52,486 nucleotides of DNA from Planctomycetota bacterium (GTDB taxonomy: Bacteria > Planctomycetota > UBA11346): the NCBI GenBank assembly GCA_013816485.1, contig JACDEI010000037.1, positions 1 through 52,486 on the forward strand. The letters are read 5' to 3'. Below, piece by piece: positions 34,007-42,725 of the stretch. The notes below the pieces were generated by a model. It was not told the origin of the DNA, made no database searches, and worked only from the letters and a program-made list of their open reading frames with translations. Both the position numbers and the translations under genes were made by a program. How positions within the stretch are numbered: the first letter of the stretch is position 1; every line of letters starts with the position of its first letter.

Positions 34007-34405
34007 TCACATCGGATGCGCAGGCGCATCTGGCGCGGTGCGGTTGATCATCGCTTGTGCGGTCATCCGCATGCGTTCAAGAAACGCGTCACGGTGTTCG
34101 CTCGGCATCGCGCTGTGCGCCACTGCTTCGGCCATACATGCCATCCAGGTATCCGCCGCAGTCTGATCGATCGCGAACGGCAGGTGTCGCGCACGCAGAC
34201 GCGGATGACCACGCCATGGACTGTACCGCTGCGGGCCGCCCCAGAACTCACTCTGGAAGGCGAACTGCTTCTGCTCGGTCTCGCTGAGTTCCGGCGGGAA
34301 CAGTTTGGCGATCGGGCTGCGGCTGATGCGGGCGTAGAAATCCTTCAGCAGCGGAGCGAACACCGCGTCGCCGCCGAGTTCTTCCCACGGTGTCATGTCG
34401 TTCAT
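34007..34405 (-). CDS. Group II truncated haemoglobin
   Basis: The 132-residue haem protein is of the 2/2 globin fold, group II (HbO/YjbI-like). The group signature FWGGPQRYSPWRGHP is followed by RARHLPFAI, where His74 is the proximal haem ligand. Tyr24 is the likely B10 distal residue. Group II members bind oxygen tightly and are linked to oxidative or nitrosative stress or oxygen supply; the role here is not shown. The ATG at 34405 is chosen, with MTPWEE three codons later possible. It is divergent from the 34532 gene. Confidence 0.93.
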   Translation of the reverse strand: MNDMTPWEELGGDAVFAPLLKDFYARISRSPIAKLFPPELSETEQKQFAFQSEFWGGPQRYSPWRGHPRLRARHLPFAIDQTAADTWMACMAEAVAHSAMPSEHRDAFLERMRMTAQAMINRTAPDAPAHPM

Positions 34406-34531
34406 CGTGCGCGGTTGTAGGTCGTCATCCTCACGGACCAAACGGGGTGCGTGGCTGACCTTCGACCGTTTCGCGGATCGCGGGTTGGACGTTCCCGGGT
34501 GACCGTTAGCGTCCGCGCGCGAGGACCCGCC

Positions 34532-34882
34532 ATGAGCCACACCATCGAACTGCGCCTGCCGCGCAACGTCACCATCACCCTCGGCAAGCTCGACGACGAA
34601 CGCCTGGCCGAGGTGAAACAGATCCTGACCGACGCGGAGAAACGCGGACAGGGACTGATCATCGCCGAGCACAAACACATGAAGGTGGTCGAACTCGCCG
34701 GCATGACCACCGGACGCATCGTCGCCGAACTGCGGTTGATCCCGGCCGGCGATCCGCTGGCGACACTCGCCGGCTACAAGTCATCGCCGCCCGAGGGCAT
34801 CACCGTGCTCGGCATGATACCCGCCGGGATGCTGGCGAAAACGGCGGTGGCGACGGTCGAGGCAGCGGTCGAGGCAACCTGA
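34532..34882 (+). CDS. Small conserved-looking protein of unknown function
   Basis: The 116-residue soluble protein has no family I recognise. A helical middle (KLDDERLAEVKQILTDAEKRG) is followed by alternating strand-like segments (LIIAEHKHMKVVELAG and IVAELRLIPAGD) and an alanine-rich C-terminus. There is GAGGA upstream of the ATG. It faces the truncated haemoglobin gene across 126 bp, where both promoters must lie. Confidence 0.6.
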   Translation: MSHTIELRLPRNVTITLGKLDDERLAEVKQILTDAEKRGQGLIIAEHKHMKVVELAGMTTGRIVAELRLIPAGDPLATLAGYKSSPPEGITVLGMIPAGMLAKTAVATVEAAVEAT

Positions 34883-34923
34883 GCGGCACCGTTCTGCACC
34901 AGAATCAGCGACGGACGCGCCGC

Positions 34924-35027
34924 CCCTGGGGGCGCGGACTTCAGTCTGCGCAGCCTTTAGGTCTTCTAGGGATGTCGCCGCGCGGCACCTCATGTCGCTG
35001 CGCAGACTGAAGTCCGCGCTCCCAGGG
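34924..35027. repeat. Capped inverted repeat, GCGCGGACTTCAG family (copy 1)
   Basis: The arms 34924-34954 and 34997-35027 match over 31 bp with one change. The outer ends are CCCTGGG and CCCAGGG. Each arm also folds on itself as GCGCGGACT-TC-AGTCTGCGC with one wobble pair. It lies between two genes on the same strand. Copy 2 is at 40491-40600. Confidence 0.92.
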
Positions 35028-35128
35028 TAGTGTCCCAGACACCGGCGGCACATCTGCGCGCAGAAGACTTCTTCACCGGTTCCGTCCCGCACCGCTCCCC
35101 GCTAGGGTTCCGACCCGAGGACCACCCC

Positions 35129-36322
35129 ATGACCGACCTCCGCACCTCTCTCACCCTCTCCGTCATCGCCGGCGCCGCGCTCGTCGTGGGTGGGTGCTCC
35201 GATCGTGCCGCCGCCGATGCCGCGCTGGTGGCCGGCAGCGAACCGGCAATGGAGTCGTGGGGCCCCTCGCCAATCAATGGCCGCGTGGCGCACCTCTTCA
35301 CGCTGAAAAATCGCAACGGCATGGAAGCGAAGATCACCGATTGGGGCGCGACCGTGGTCGCCCTCACCGCGCCGGATCGTAGTGGAAAATTCGCCGACGT
35401 GGTGCTGGGCTACAACACCCTGCAGGACTACGTCACTCCTGGGAAGTCGCACTACTTCGGCACCATCGCCGGACGCTACGCCAACCGCATCGCGGGCGGC
35501 AAGTTCACCCTCGAAGGCCAGGACTACAGCCTCCACGTCAACAACGGCCCGAACTCGCTGCACGGTGGCAAGCAGGGTTTCGATAAGGTGCTGTGGACCG
35601 CCGAGCCAGTGCAGGCGCCGCCCGGCGGCCAAGCGATCAAGATGACCTACATCAGCCGCGACGGCGACGAGGGTTATCCCGGCACGTTGAAACTCTCGGT
35701 GACCTACGTACTCGGACCCGACAACGCGCTGCACATCGCCTTTCACGGCACCACCAAGACCACGGTGCTCAATCCGACGAACCATTCCTACTTCAACCTC
35801 AAGGGTGAAGGCGAGGGCGACATTCTTGGCCACGTGTTGACCCTCAACGCCAGCACCATGACGCCGGTGAATGCCCACATGATCCCCACCGGCGAGATCA
35901 CCCCGGTCGCCGACACGCCCTTCGACTTCACCAAACCGCACACCATCGGCGAACGGGTGGGTGCCGACGACGCGCAACTCAAGCTCGGCGCCGGCTACGA
36001 CCACAACTTCGTCCTCGATCGCAAAGACGGTGAGTTGATGCTCGCCGCGCGCGTCGAGGAACCGACCACCGGCCGCGTGATGGAGGTGCTGACCACCGAG
36101 CCCGGCATCCAGCTCTACATCGGCAACTTCCTGCCCAAGGCCGACGCCGCCGAAAACCCCATGACGGGAAAGTCCGGCAAGAAGTACACCTATCGCGGCG
36201 GTTTCTGCCTGGAGACCCAGCACTATCCCGACTCGCCAAACCAGCCCAAGTTCCCGAGCACGGTGCTGAAGCCGGGTGAGGTGTTCACGTCGCAGACGGT
36301 GTATCGGTTTAGCACGAAGTGA
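35129..36322 (+). CDS. galM: Aldose 1-epimerase, predicted lipoprotein
   Basis: The 397-residue enzyme interconverts alpha- and beta-anomers of aldoses such as glucose and galactose. The N-terminus is a lipoprotein signal (SVIAGAALVVGGC), which places it in the envelope, unlike the usual cytoplasmic enzyme. The fold signature includes ITDWGATVVAL, GRYANRIAGGKF, NNGPNSLHGG, LNPTNHSYFNLKG with the catalytic His, and GYDHNFVL. The start at 35129 gives the lipobox; the longer upstream frame reads through a repeat. Envelope location fits a role in processing sugars released outside. Confidence 0.92.
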   Translation: MTDLRTSLTLSVIAGAALVVGGCSDRAAADAALVAGSEPAMESWGPSPINGRVAHLFTLKNRNGMEAKITDWGATVVALTAPDRSGKFADVVLGYNTLQDYVTPGKSHYFGTIAGRYANRIAGGKFTLEGQDYSLHVNNGPNSLHGGKQGFDKVLWTAEPVQAPPGGQAIKMTYISRDGDEGYPGTLKLSVTYVLGPDNALHIAFHGTTKTTVLNPTNHSYFNLKGEGEGDILGHVLTLNASTMTPVNAHMIPTGEITPVADTPFDFTKPHTIGERVGADDAQLKLGAGYDHNFVLDRKDGELMLAARVEEPTTGRVMEVLTTEPGIQLYIGNFLPKADAAENPMTGKSGKKYTYRGGFCLETQHYPDSPNQPKFPSTVLKPGEVFTSQTVYRFSTK

Positions 36323-36352
36323 GCGGGCGGATCACTGATCCGCCACGTCGGG

Positions 36353-36739
36353 CTACGGCCCGACCGGGAAATCATCGCCGCCCACCTCCAGCAGGTTGCC
36401 GCCGGCGTCAGTGATGCGCACCCACAGCTTGCCGCCGGTGGGCAACGTCACGCGCCAGGCGTTGGTGGTGCCGGCGATGGCCTCAGCGGGAATAGTGGCT
36501 GCGTCGGGATCGTAGCCACAGCACGCAACCCAGGCGTCGACCTGTTGTGGTGGCGCGCCGACCAAGTCGACACGGTACACGCCTGCCGGCGCGGTGGCCT
36601 CGCGTGAGACGATGACCTCGTAGCCGGGTACCGCACGGCGACCGATCTCGCCGCTGGGTGGTGTAGAGGAATCACCGCCACCGGATGAGGTGCAGCCGGT
36701 GATGATCAGGGCGATGAGGGCGAGGGGGATCAGGCGCAT
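36353..36739 (-). CDS. Small lipoprotein of unknown function
   Basis: The 128-residue envelope protein has a lipoprotein signal (MRLIPLALIALIITGC) and a Gly/Ser-rich linker. A compact beta-rich domain follows, with two adjacent cysteines (WVACCGYDPD) and a C-terminal TGGKLWVRITDAGGNLLEVG. It resembles small beta-sandwich or fibronectin-like folds, but no family is recognised. The ATG has GGAGAA five bases upstream. It lies downstream of the glycosidase gene on the same strand, beyond a capped palindrome, and may be the last gene of that group. Confidence 0.65.
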   Translation of the reverse strand: MRLIPLALIALIITGCTSSGGGDSSTPPSGEIGRRAVPGYEVIVSREATAPAGVYRVDLVGAPPQQVDAWVACCGYDPDAATIPAEAIAGTTNAWRVTLPTGGKLWVRITDAGGNLLEVGGDDFPVGP

Positions 36740-36809
36740 GGGATTCTCCGCAACAAGGGAACGAGAACGTCGAATCACGATGATCCCGCAGAGCGGTCTA
36801 GGCAGGCGG

Positions 36810-36936
36810 CCTGGGACCGCGGGCCACTGGCCCGCAGTTTGGGCACCTCGTGGTCCCAAACTTTGCCGCCCCATGTCGGTGCTGAAGCGGTTGCCCGCCA
36901 CACGTCGTTTGCGGGCCAGTGGCCCGCGGTCCCAGG
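36810..36936. repeat. Capped inverted repeat, GCGGGCCACTGGCCCGC family (copy 1)
   Basis: There is a perfect 27-bp inverted repeat: 36810-36836 with 36910-36936. The outer ends are CCTGGGA and TCCCAGG. Each arm folds alone (GCGGGCC-ACT-GGCCCGC). The interior has a further GTTTGGG with CCCAAAC pair. It lies between the glycosidase and the small lipoprotein gene. Copy 2 starts at 52436. Confidence 0.93.
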
Positions 36937-36950
36937 GGCAAAGACAGATG

Positions 36951-39900
36951 TCACCCCGAACCGGCGGGGGCGGTGATGATCTGGACCGATTCGAACACCG
37001 CCGTGCTGAGCACGCCGTTGTTGTGACTGGTGACGCACAGACCGATGCGCACGTCGCCGGTGAGCGCAAGCGTCAACGAACCCGCCTGCACCCACGACGT
37101 GCCGTTGCCTGATTCATAACCGGTAATGACGTTGCCGGTGCGCACCAACCGCAGCCACACCGGCGCTGTCGCACGACTGGCAGCGGTGTGCGCGCTGGCT
37201 CCGCCAGTGGTGGTGCGGCGCTGGAACGCCACACCGTTTCCGGGCGTCACCGCCATCAGCGCATGCCGCGCGTTGCCGGCGGTGCCTTCACGGATCATCA
37301 CCCCGGCCTTGGCCCACGGATCGGTGTTAGTTTGGCTCGCGACGCGCACGGTGATCTCGCCATCGCCGGTCATCGGCTGGTGGACGTAGTGGAAACTGTC
37401 GTTGGCGTTCCAGATGTCGTCGCCACCACCACGCACGGTCCAGGTGCTGCCGTTTTGGGTTGCCGAACCGGCAACTCCCGGCGATCCGACGCTGCCAGTG
37501 CTCCACGTACCTGACGGAGGCGGTGTGGTGCCGGCATTGAATACCGCGAACCCCATCACGTGCGGATCGCCAACCACCCGCACCAGGTTCACGTCCAGTC
37601 GTCCATCGCTGACGTTGGCGCGGTAGGGCCCGTATTTCACCCATGAACCAATCGCCAGATTGCCGATGCCGCTGGCCACGGTCGCGCCCTCCACCTGCAC
37701 ATCGAAACGACGGTAGTTGCTCTGATGATTTTCGATCACCCACAGATACACATCGTAGCTGCCATTACTGATGGTCTGCCCGACGGTGAAGGTACCGCCC
37801 CAGATTGCTGTGTTGAGCATGCTGCGTGTCGCGCTGTCGGTCGCCGGAGATGGCGTGACGTTGGTGGTGGCGGTGTTCGGCGCGGTGGTAGTCATGCCGC
37901 TGCTGCGTGCCGTGGCGTCCGAACGCCAAGCATTGCCGTCGATGGTCACCGCCGCGCCACCCAGATTCACGCCCAGCACGAATCCTCCCGTCGGGGGTGG
38001 TGGTGCGCTGGCGACCGAGACACTGACGTTCGCTGAACTGCCCACCGCACCAAGGTTGTCGATCGCACGCGCCGATAACGCATAGCTGCCGGCAGCGACG
38101 TTGTTCCAGGTGAAGGAGTACGGTGCGGAAGTGTCCTCGCCGAGCTTGTTCGCCCCGACGTAGAACTCGACGCGCGTCACGCTGCCATCGCTGTCACTGG
38201 CGTTGGCGCTGAGGGTGATGCTGGCAGGCGCGGTGTAACTGGTGCCATTGGCTGGAGCCGTGAGCTGGCAGATGGGTGATTGATTGACGGGTGGTGGCGT
38301 CCCCGCTGACACCACGGCAAAACCCATCAGGTGCGGAGCACCCGACACCGCCACCAGGTCGAGGTCGAGACGTCCGTCACCGACATTGACCCGGTACGGA
38401 CCGAGCTTCTGCCAACCACCAAGTGCGAGGTTGCCGACGCCGCTGGCGACCGTCGCCCCCTCCACCGTCACGTTGAACGAGCGGTTGTTGCTCTGGTAGT
38501 TCTCCATCACCCACAACGACACATCGTAGGAACCATTGCCGAGCACCTGGCCGACGGTGAACGACGACGGACCCCACACCGCGCTGTTGAGCATCGCATT
38601 GGTCCCAGCATCGGTTGCTGGCGACGGCGCGATGGTCGTGGTGGTAAGGTTGGGCGCCGTGGTGGTCATGCCGTTGGCCCGTGCCTGGGCATCGGAGCGC
38701 CAGGCATTGCCCTCGACCGTCACCGCACCGCCGCCGAGATTGACCCCCAGCACGAAGCCAGCGGTGGTCACCGTCACCGTCGCGGTGGATGACGAGCCGA
38801 CCGCGCCCTGGTTATCGACCGCGCGAGCGCTCAGGCTGTGCACGCCGCCTGCGACGTTGCTCCAGGTGAAGCCGTACGGCGCGCTGGTGTCCTCGCCGAT
38901 TTTCGTGCTGCCGGCATAGAACTCGACGCGCGCGATGCTGCCATTGCTGTCGCTGGCAGTCGCGCTCAGCGTGATGGTGGCCGGTGCGCTGAACGTCACG
39001 CCGGTGGCCGGTGCGGTAAGCTGGCAGGTCGGTGCGGCATTGCCTGCACCACCCGGCTGCGGGTAACCCCGTGCTGCATCGTCGAGCACCAGCACCCAGT
39101 CATTGCCATAGCCGTTCGACGGTGGGCTGAACGCCCGCGTGCCGGATTTGGCGAAACTGCCGGCATTCGTCGAGGTACCAGCGCGCGGATCATACCACCA
39201 CCCGGTGATGGTGCTGCCGCTCAGCTTGGTCAGATCGATGATGAAGCTCTGGCCGCTGGCGCTGTAGATCAGCGCGTAGCCACCGTCACCGCCACGTGTT
39301 GCCTGGATGCGATCGCCGCCACTGAGGGCACTGGTGGTGAGCAACGACTGGTCGGGGACGCGGCCGATGAGCGGACGCGACTCCATCAGTCGACGGACGT
39401 ATCCCATCTGCACCGCACCGGGCAGCGTCAGCGCCTGATGCCAATACTGCTGCGGGCCGTTGATGCCGCTGCGTCCGGCGTCGTACATCTGCCACACCGA
39501 GTGGCAGCCGTAGGTGTGGCCAAGGGCGCCAGCAAAGACGTTCCACCACGCGAACTTGCGCACGTCGGTGGCGTTGGAGTAACCGTTCGCGCCAGCGTTG
39601 AAACAGATCGGATGTGATTCGTAGAGCGGTTCGCCGTCGAGCGTCGGCTTCACCGGCGAGCGCGCCCAATCGCTGGCGATGCGGTTCCACACGTCGGTGT
39701 TGGTGCAATGGCCGTTCTGCTGCATGTTGAAATCAAGCCAGGTGTCGGTGTGGAACCAGGTGGAGGACTTCCCACCACCACGCGGATGGAAGGTCTGCAA
39801 CTGCCGCCCAGCCATGCCGGTCTCGGTGCCCTGGGCGAGGGCGCGGATGAGCGCCAGGTGCGTATCGTTCTCCGGCGTGCGGTCGCCACCCTGGATCCAC

Positions 39901-40400
39901 ACCACCGCCGCGTTGCGGTAGCGGTTGGCGACGTACTGCCCGAAACTGCGCGCCTTGTCGGTGGTGTTGAGCACGCCAGACGACGAATGCCATTGATCAC
40001 CCCAGGTCGGCAGGAAGCCGATGTAGAGCCCAAGCGCGTTAGCGCGGTTGATGATCCAGTCGACATGCTGGAAGTACGCATCGTTCGGCACCAGCGTCGG
40101 GCTGGTGCTGGAGAATGGTTTGTGACCGTAGGGATTGGGCGTGTTGATGCCGTCCAACTCGGCGAGCGCCACCGCCTGGATGATGGTATAGCCCTGATTC
40201 GCGCGCGTGCTGAGGTACTGCTCGGCCTGTTCACGATTCAGTCGATGGAACAACTCCCACGCGGTGTCCCCGAGCCAGAAAAACGGCGTGCCGTCGGCCT
40301 TCACCAAGCTGCGGCCGTCGGGACTGACCCGCAGCGCGTTGTCGGCGGCGATAAGTGATGTGCAGAGCAGGAACGCGACGAGCACACGGGCGAGGGACAT
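36951..40400 (-). CDS. Secreted multidomain glycoside hydrolase, GH140/DUF4038-like, with two malectin-like modules
   Basis: The 1149-residue protein has a signal peptide cleaved near residue 19. The catalytic barrel (about 20-370) resembles DUF4038/GH140 apiosidase-like enzymes: FFWLGDTAWELFHRLNREQ, an Asp in QGGDRTPEN and a Glu in TLDGEPLYES as likely catalytic acids. A collagen-binding-like beta domain follows to about 455. Next come an Ig-like domain, a malectin-like module (about 549-701), a second Ig-like domain, a second malectin-like module (about 807-958) and a C-terminal DUF1349-like lectin sandwich. The strong ribosome site GGAGGT supports the ATG. The malectin-like modules match the C-terminus of the adjacent anti-sigma factor. 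GH140 members cleave apiose linkages in pectin, but the substrate here is not proven. Confidence 0.85.
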   Translation of the reverse strand: MSLARVLVAFLLCTSLIAADNALRVSPDGRSLVKADGTPFFWLGDTAWELFHRLNREQAEQYLSTRANQGYTIIQAVALAELDGINTPNPYGHKPFSSTSPTLVPNDAYFQHVDWIINRANALGLYIGFLPTWGDQWHSSSGVLNTTDKARSFGQYVANRYRNAAVVWIQGGDRTPENDTHLALIRALAQGTETGMAGRQLQTFHPRGGGKSSTWFHTDTWLDFNMQQNGHCTNTDVWNRIASDWARSPVKPTLDGEPLYESHPICFNAGANGYSNATDVRKFAWWNVFAGALGHTYGCHSVWQMYDAGRSGINGPQQYWHQALTLPGAVQMGYVRRLMESRPLIGRVPDQSLLTTSALSGGDRIQATRGGDGGYALIYSASGQSFIIDLTKLSGSTITGWWYDPRAGTSTNAGSFAKSGTRAFSPPSNGYGNDWVLVLDDAARGYPQPGGAGNAAPTCQLTAPATGVTFSAPATITLSATASDSNGSIARVEFYAGSTKIGEDTSAPYGFTWSNVAGGVHSLSARAVDNQGAVGSSSTATVTVTTAGFVLGVNLGGGAVTVEGNAWRSDAQARANGMTTTAPNLTTTTIAPSPATDAGTNAMLNSAVWGPSSFTVGQVLGNGSYDVSLWVMENYQSNNRSFNVTVEGATVASGVGNLALGGWQKLGPYRVNVGDGRLDLDLVAVSGAPHLMGFAVVSAGTPPPVNQSPICQLTAPANGTSYTAPASITLSANASDSDGSVTRVEFYVGANKLGEDTSAPYSFTWNNVAAGSYALSARAIDNLGAVGSSANVSVSVASAPPPPTGGFVLGVNLGGAAVTIDGNAWRSDATARSSGMTTTAPNTATTNVTPSPATDSATRSMLNTAIWGGTFTVGQTISNGSYDVYLWVIENHQSNYRRFDVQVEGATVASGIGNLAIGSWVKYGPYRANVSDGRLDVNLVRVVGDPHVMGFAVFNAGTTPPPSGTWSTGSVGSPGVAGSATQNGSTWTVRGGGDDIWNANDSFHYVHQPMTGDGEITVRVASQTNTDPWAKAGVMIREGTAGNARHALMAVTPGNGVAFQRRTTTGGASAHTAASRATAPVWLRLVRTGNVITGYESGNGTSWVQAGSLTLALTGDVRIGLCVTSHNNGVLSTAVFESVQIITAPAGSG

Positions 40401-40490
40401 GGAACACCTCCGTGCCGTGCCACGTCGGATATGGGAAGGATCTGTACGAGTGACTTTGGTAGAGCCCAGCCGTGGCTGACACGGCGACTA

Positions 40491-40600
40491 CCCTGGGGGC
40501 GCGGACTTCAGTCTGCGCAGCCTTTGTCAGTGATCACCGAACAGCCATGCGCTTTCGACAGCTAATAAGGCTGCGCAGACTGAAGTCCGCGCCCCCAGGG
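40491..40600. repeat. Capped inverted repeat, GCGCGGACTTCAG family (copy 2)
   Basis: There is a perfect 34-bp inverted repeat: 40491-40524 with 40567-40600. It has CCCTGGGGGC and GCCCCCAGGG ends. It lies between the anti-sigma and glycosidase genes, so transcription from the regulatory genes into the glycosidase must cross it. Confidence 0.94.
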
Positions 40601-40609
40601 GGGAAGTCC

Positions 40610-41914
40610 CTATCGGCGATGGACGCTGAATCCCATCAGGTGCGCCTGCTCACCAGTCGCGCCGATGACGAGGTCCAGGCGGCCGTCGCGCACCTCCACT
40701 GGATACCGCAAGCGATGCCACACGCCGATCGCGTCGCCGTCCTGCACGCGGCGCGCGACTACCGCACCTTCGAGCGTGATGGTGAGCGAGCGATGGCCTG
40801 GGGCGAAGTTTTCCATCAGCCACACCTCGACGGTGTACGCACCATCGGCCAGCGGCAGAGACAGCGGCAGGTCCTGATCGATGCGGTGCACTGCGGTGTT
40901 GAGCATGGTCGCCAACGGTCGTTCCACCGCCGGCGTCGGTGTGACAGCGGTGGCGGTCACCAGCACCGCGGGTGGCAACACCAGGCCGTTGTCCACGGCC
41001 TCGCGCTGTGACCACCAACGGTTGCCGTCGATGGTGACCGCACCGCCATTGAGGTTCACGCCAGCGACGAAGGGATCTGCCACCGGTGTCGTCACGGCCG
41101 TCGTTCGGTGATGAATGACAAACGGTTTCCCCGCGGCGACCTCGGCCCAGGCTGCGGCGGGTACGTCGAGCGTGGCGTTGTCGCTGCGACGGACGAAGCG
41201 CACCAGACCTTCGTCGACATCAAGCTGCGTACGTCCGTCGACCGCCACCACGGTGAAACGTGTTCCGAGCACGCGCGCCAGCGCCTGCGGTGTCTCCACC
41301 ACCAACGCCGCAGCGCTGCGTGGTGCCGCCTCGACCAAGACCATGCCGGTGGTGAGCATGATGCGGTCGGCGCTCGCGACGGTGATGGTGGTGCCGGTCG
41401 ACAGGCCAATGCGGCTGCCATCGCGCAGCACCACGTACTCGCGGCCACTGCCGTCCACCCGATCACCAGCGCGCACCGGCGTGCTCGGTGCCCGGACCAC
41501 CGCCGTCGATTCCAGATGCCCGACTACCGCACGTCCATCCCAGGTGGCGATGACACCGCCAAGCACCAGCAGCATCACCGCGGCGGCGGCCGCCATCCAT
41601 CCCACCTGCGATGCCGGACGACGGCGGAACACCCGCACCCGGCGCGAACTGCGGCGCAGTACCTGCGTCGCGCCACCGATCGGTGGTTCCGCCGGCGTTG
41701 GCACCGCGACCGCGGGCGAGGCACCGGGCACCCCCAGCAATTCACTGAGCAGGCCGTGCTGACGTGCCAGGTGCGCGAAACGCGCGAGGAACGCCACGTC
41801 CTGACGCAACAACAGCGCCAGCTCCGCGCGCTCCGCCGGCGTGGCGAGGCCTTCCAACTGGCGGAAAGCGAGCGTGGCGAAACGTTCTTCGAGCGCCGGC
41901 AGTTCACCCGACAT
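40610..41914 (-). CDS. Transmembrane FecR-like anti-sigma factor with C-terminal malectin-like module
   Basis: The 434-residue protein should hold the adjacent sigma factor at the membrane. The N-terminal 100 residues contain an anti-sigma-like helical region. A membrane helix lies at about 107-128 (GWMAAAAAVMLLVLGG). A FecR domain covers about 130-225, with VLRDGSRIGLSTGTTITV and VLGTRFTVVAVDGRTQLDV. The C-terminus (about 282-434) is a malectin-like module: FVAGVNLNGGAVTIDGNRW, TMLNTA, YTVEVWLMEN and HLMGFSV align with both modules of the glycosidase at 36951. The ATG at 41914 overlaps the sigma gene by 11 bp, so translation is coupled. Topology places the module outside the cytoplasm. Confidence 0.88.
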   Translation of the reverse strand: MSGELPALEERFATLAFRQLEGLATPAERAELALLLRQDVAFLARFAHLARQHGLLSELLGVPGASPAVAVPTPAEPPIGGATQVLRRSSRRVRVFRRRPASQVGWMAAAAAVMLLVLGGVIATWDGRAVVGHLESTAVVRAPSTPVRAGDRVDGSGREYVVLRDGSRIGLSTGTTITVASADRIMLTTGMVLVEAAPRSAAALVVETPQALARVLGTRFTVVAVDGRTQLDVDEGLVRFVRRSDNATLDVPAAAWAEVAAGKPFVIHHRTTAVTTPVADPFVAGVNLNGGAVTIDGNRWWSQREAVDNGLVLPPAVLVTATAVTPTPAVERPLATMLNTAVHRIDQDLPLSLPLADGAYTVEVWLMENFAPGHRSLTITLEGAVVARRVQDGDAIGVWHRLRYPVEVRDGRLDLVIGATGEQAHLMGFSVHRR

Positions 41915-42434
41915 CGGCTGCTCCGCGTGCCAGACGTCCGCGCACACAATCCGCCAGCGCCTTGTGGATGCGCGTCAGCGCGACGTAGACGGTATTGACC
42001 GGACGACCGATTTCGGCGGCGATCTGTTCGCCGGACTGCGAGCGTTCGTACTTCGCTGCGACGAGCTTGCGTGAGGTCGGCGACAGCCGTTCCAGGCACG
42101 CGCGCAGCGCTTCGACTGCCGGGCGGTGCGGCTCGGCCTCCTCGCACGCCGCCCACTGGGCATCGAAGGCATCGAGCAACGCGTCATCGAACGGAACCTG
42201 TTGGTGGCGTTTGCGCAACGCGCCCAGCGCCTCGTAGCGCGCCACCGTGCGAATCCACGCCGGGAAACGCGCGGCATCGTCCGCCGGCGCGCCCTTCTTC
42301 ACCACCACCAGCACCACGTCCTGGAAGATATCCTCCGCCAGGTGCGGATCACCGACGATAGCGCGGATGTACCCCAGCAGCGGAGCACGCTCCGCCATCA
42401 GCGCCTTGATCGCTTGGTCGTGGTCGGTGGACAT
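41904..42434 (-). CDS. ECF RNA polymerase sigma factor (Rhodopirellula/Verrucomicrobium type)
   Basis: The 176-residue sigma-70 factor contains only regions 2 and 4. Region 2 has PHLAEDIFQDVVLVVVKKG and FPAWIRTVARYEALGALRKR. Region 4 has LSPTSRKLVAAKYERSQSGE and a helix-turn-helix with VNTVYVALTRIHKALADC. The ATG at 42434 begins MSTDHDQAIKAL, as usual for this group. The gene overlaps the FecR-like gene downstream, the standard arrangement for a sigma and its anti-sigma. It probably drives the glycosidase and its own operon, but no target promoter could be confirmed by eye. Confidence 0.93.
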   Translation of the reverse strand: MSTDHDQAIKALMAERAPLLGYIRAIVGDPHLAEDIFQDVVLVVVKKGAPADDAARFPAWIRTVARYEALGALRKRHQQVPFDDALLDAFDAQWAACEEAEPHRPAVEALRACLERLSPTSRKLVAAKYERSQSGEQIAAEIGRPVNTVYVALTRIHKALADCVRGRLARGAADVG

Positions 42435-42539
42435 GGGTGCCCTTACCCGGGCTACGTCACGGGTTGCCGATGTCTGTACAAGAACTTGCCCGCAGTACCC
42501 CGTGGCGATCACCATCCACCGGCAGCGCGCTGCCTTTCC

Positions 42540-42603
42540 CGTGGCACGGGCGTCTCGCCCGTGGTTGGACGTGCACGAACACGGGCGAGACGCCCGTGCC
42601 ACG
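42540..42603. repeat. Inverted repeat, GGCACGGGCG family (copy 2)
   Basis: The arms 42540-42563 and 42580-42603 are perfect over 24 bp and nearly identical to 13724-13785. It lies in the spacer between the divergent sigma and transporter genes, so here it cannot be a 3' terminator of either. Confidence 0.9.
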
Positions 42604-42725
42604 CGGTAGGCCATCTTCAACGCGGGACTTTCTTTGCGTCGGCGGCGTGCACTCCAGGATGCCGCACCGGATCGCGCCGCCCATCGGCATGACGGTCGCC
42701 ACCGCGTCTTGTGAGGATCGACTCT

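Noticed and set aside
35102..36223. A 373-residue open frame opposite the aldose epimerase gene
   Set aside because: The epimerase motifs are clear; the antisense frame is a shadow.
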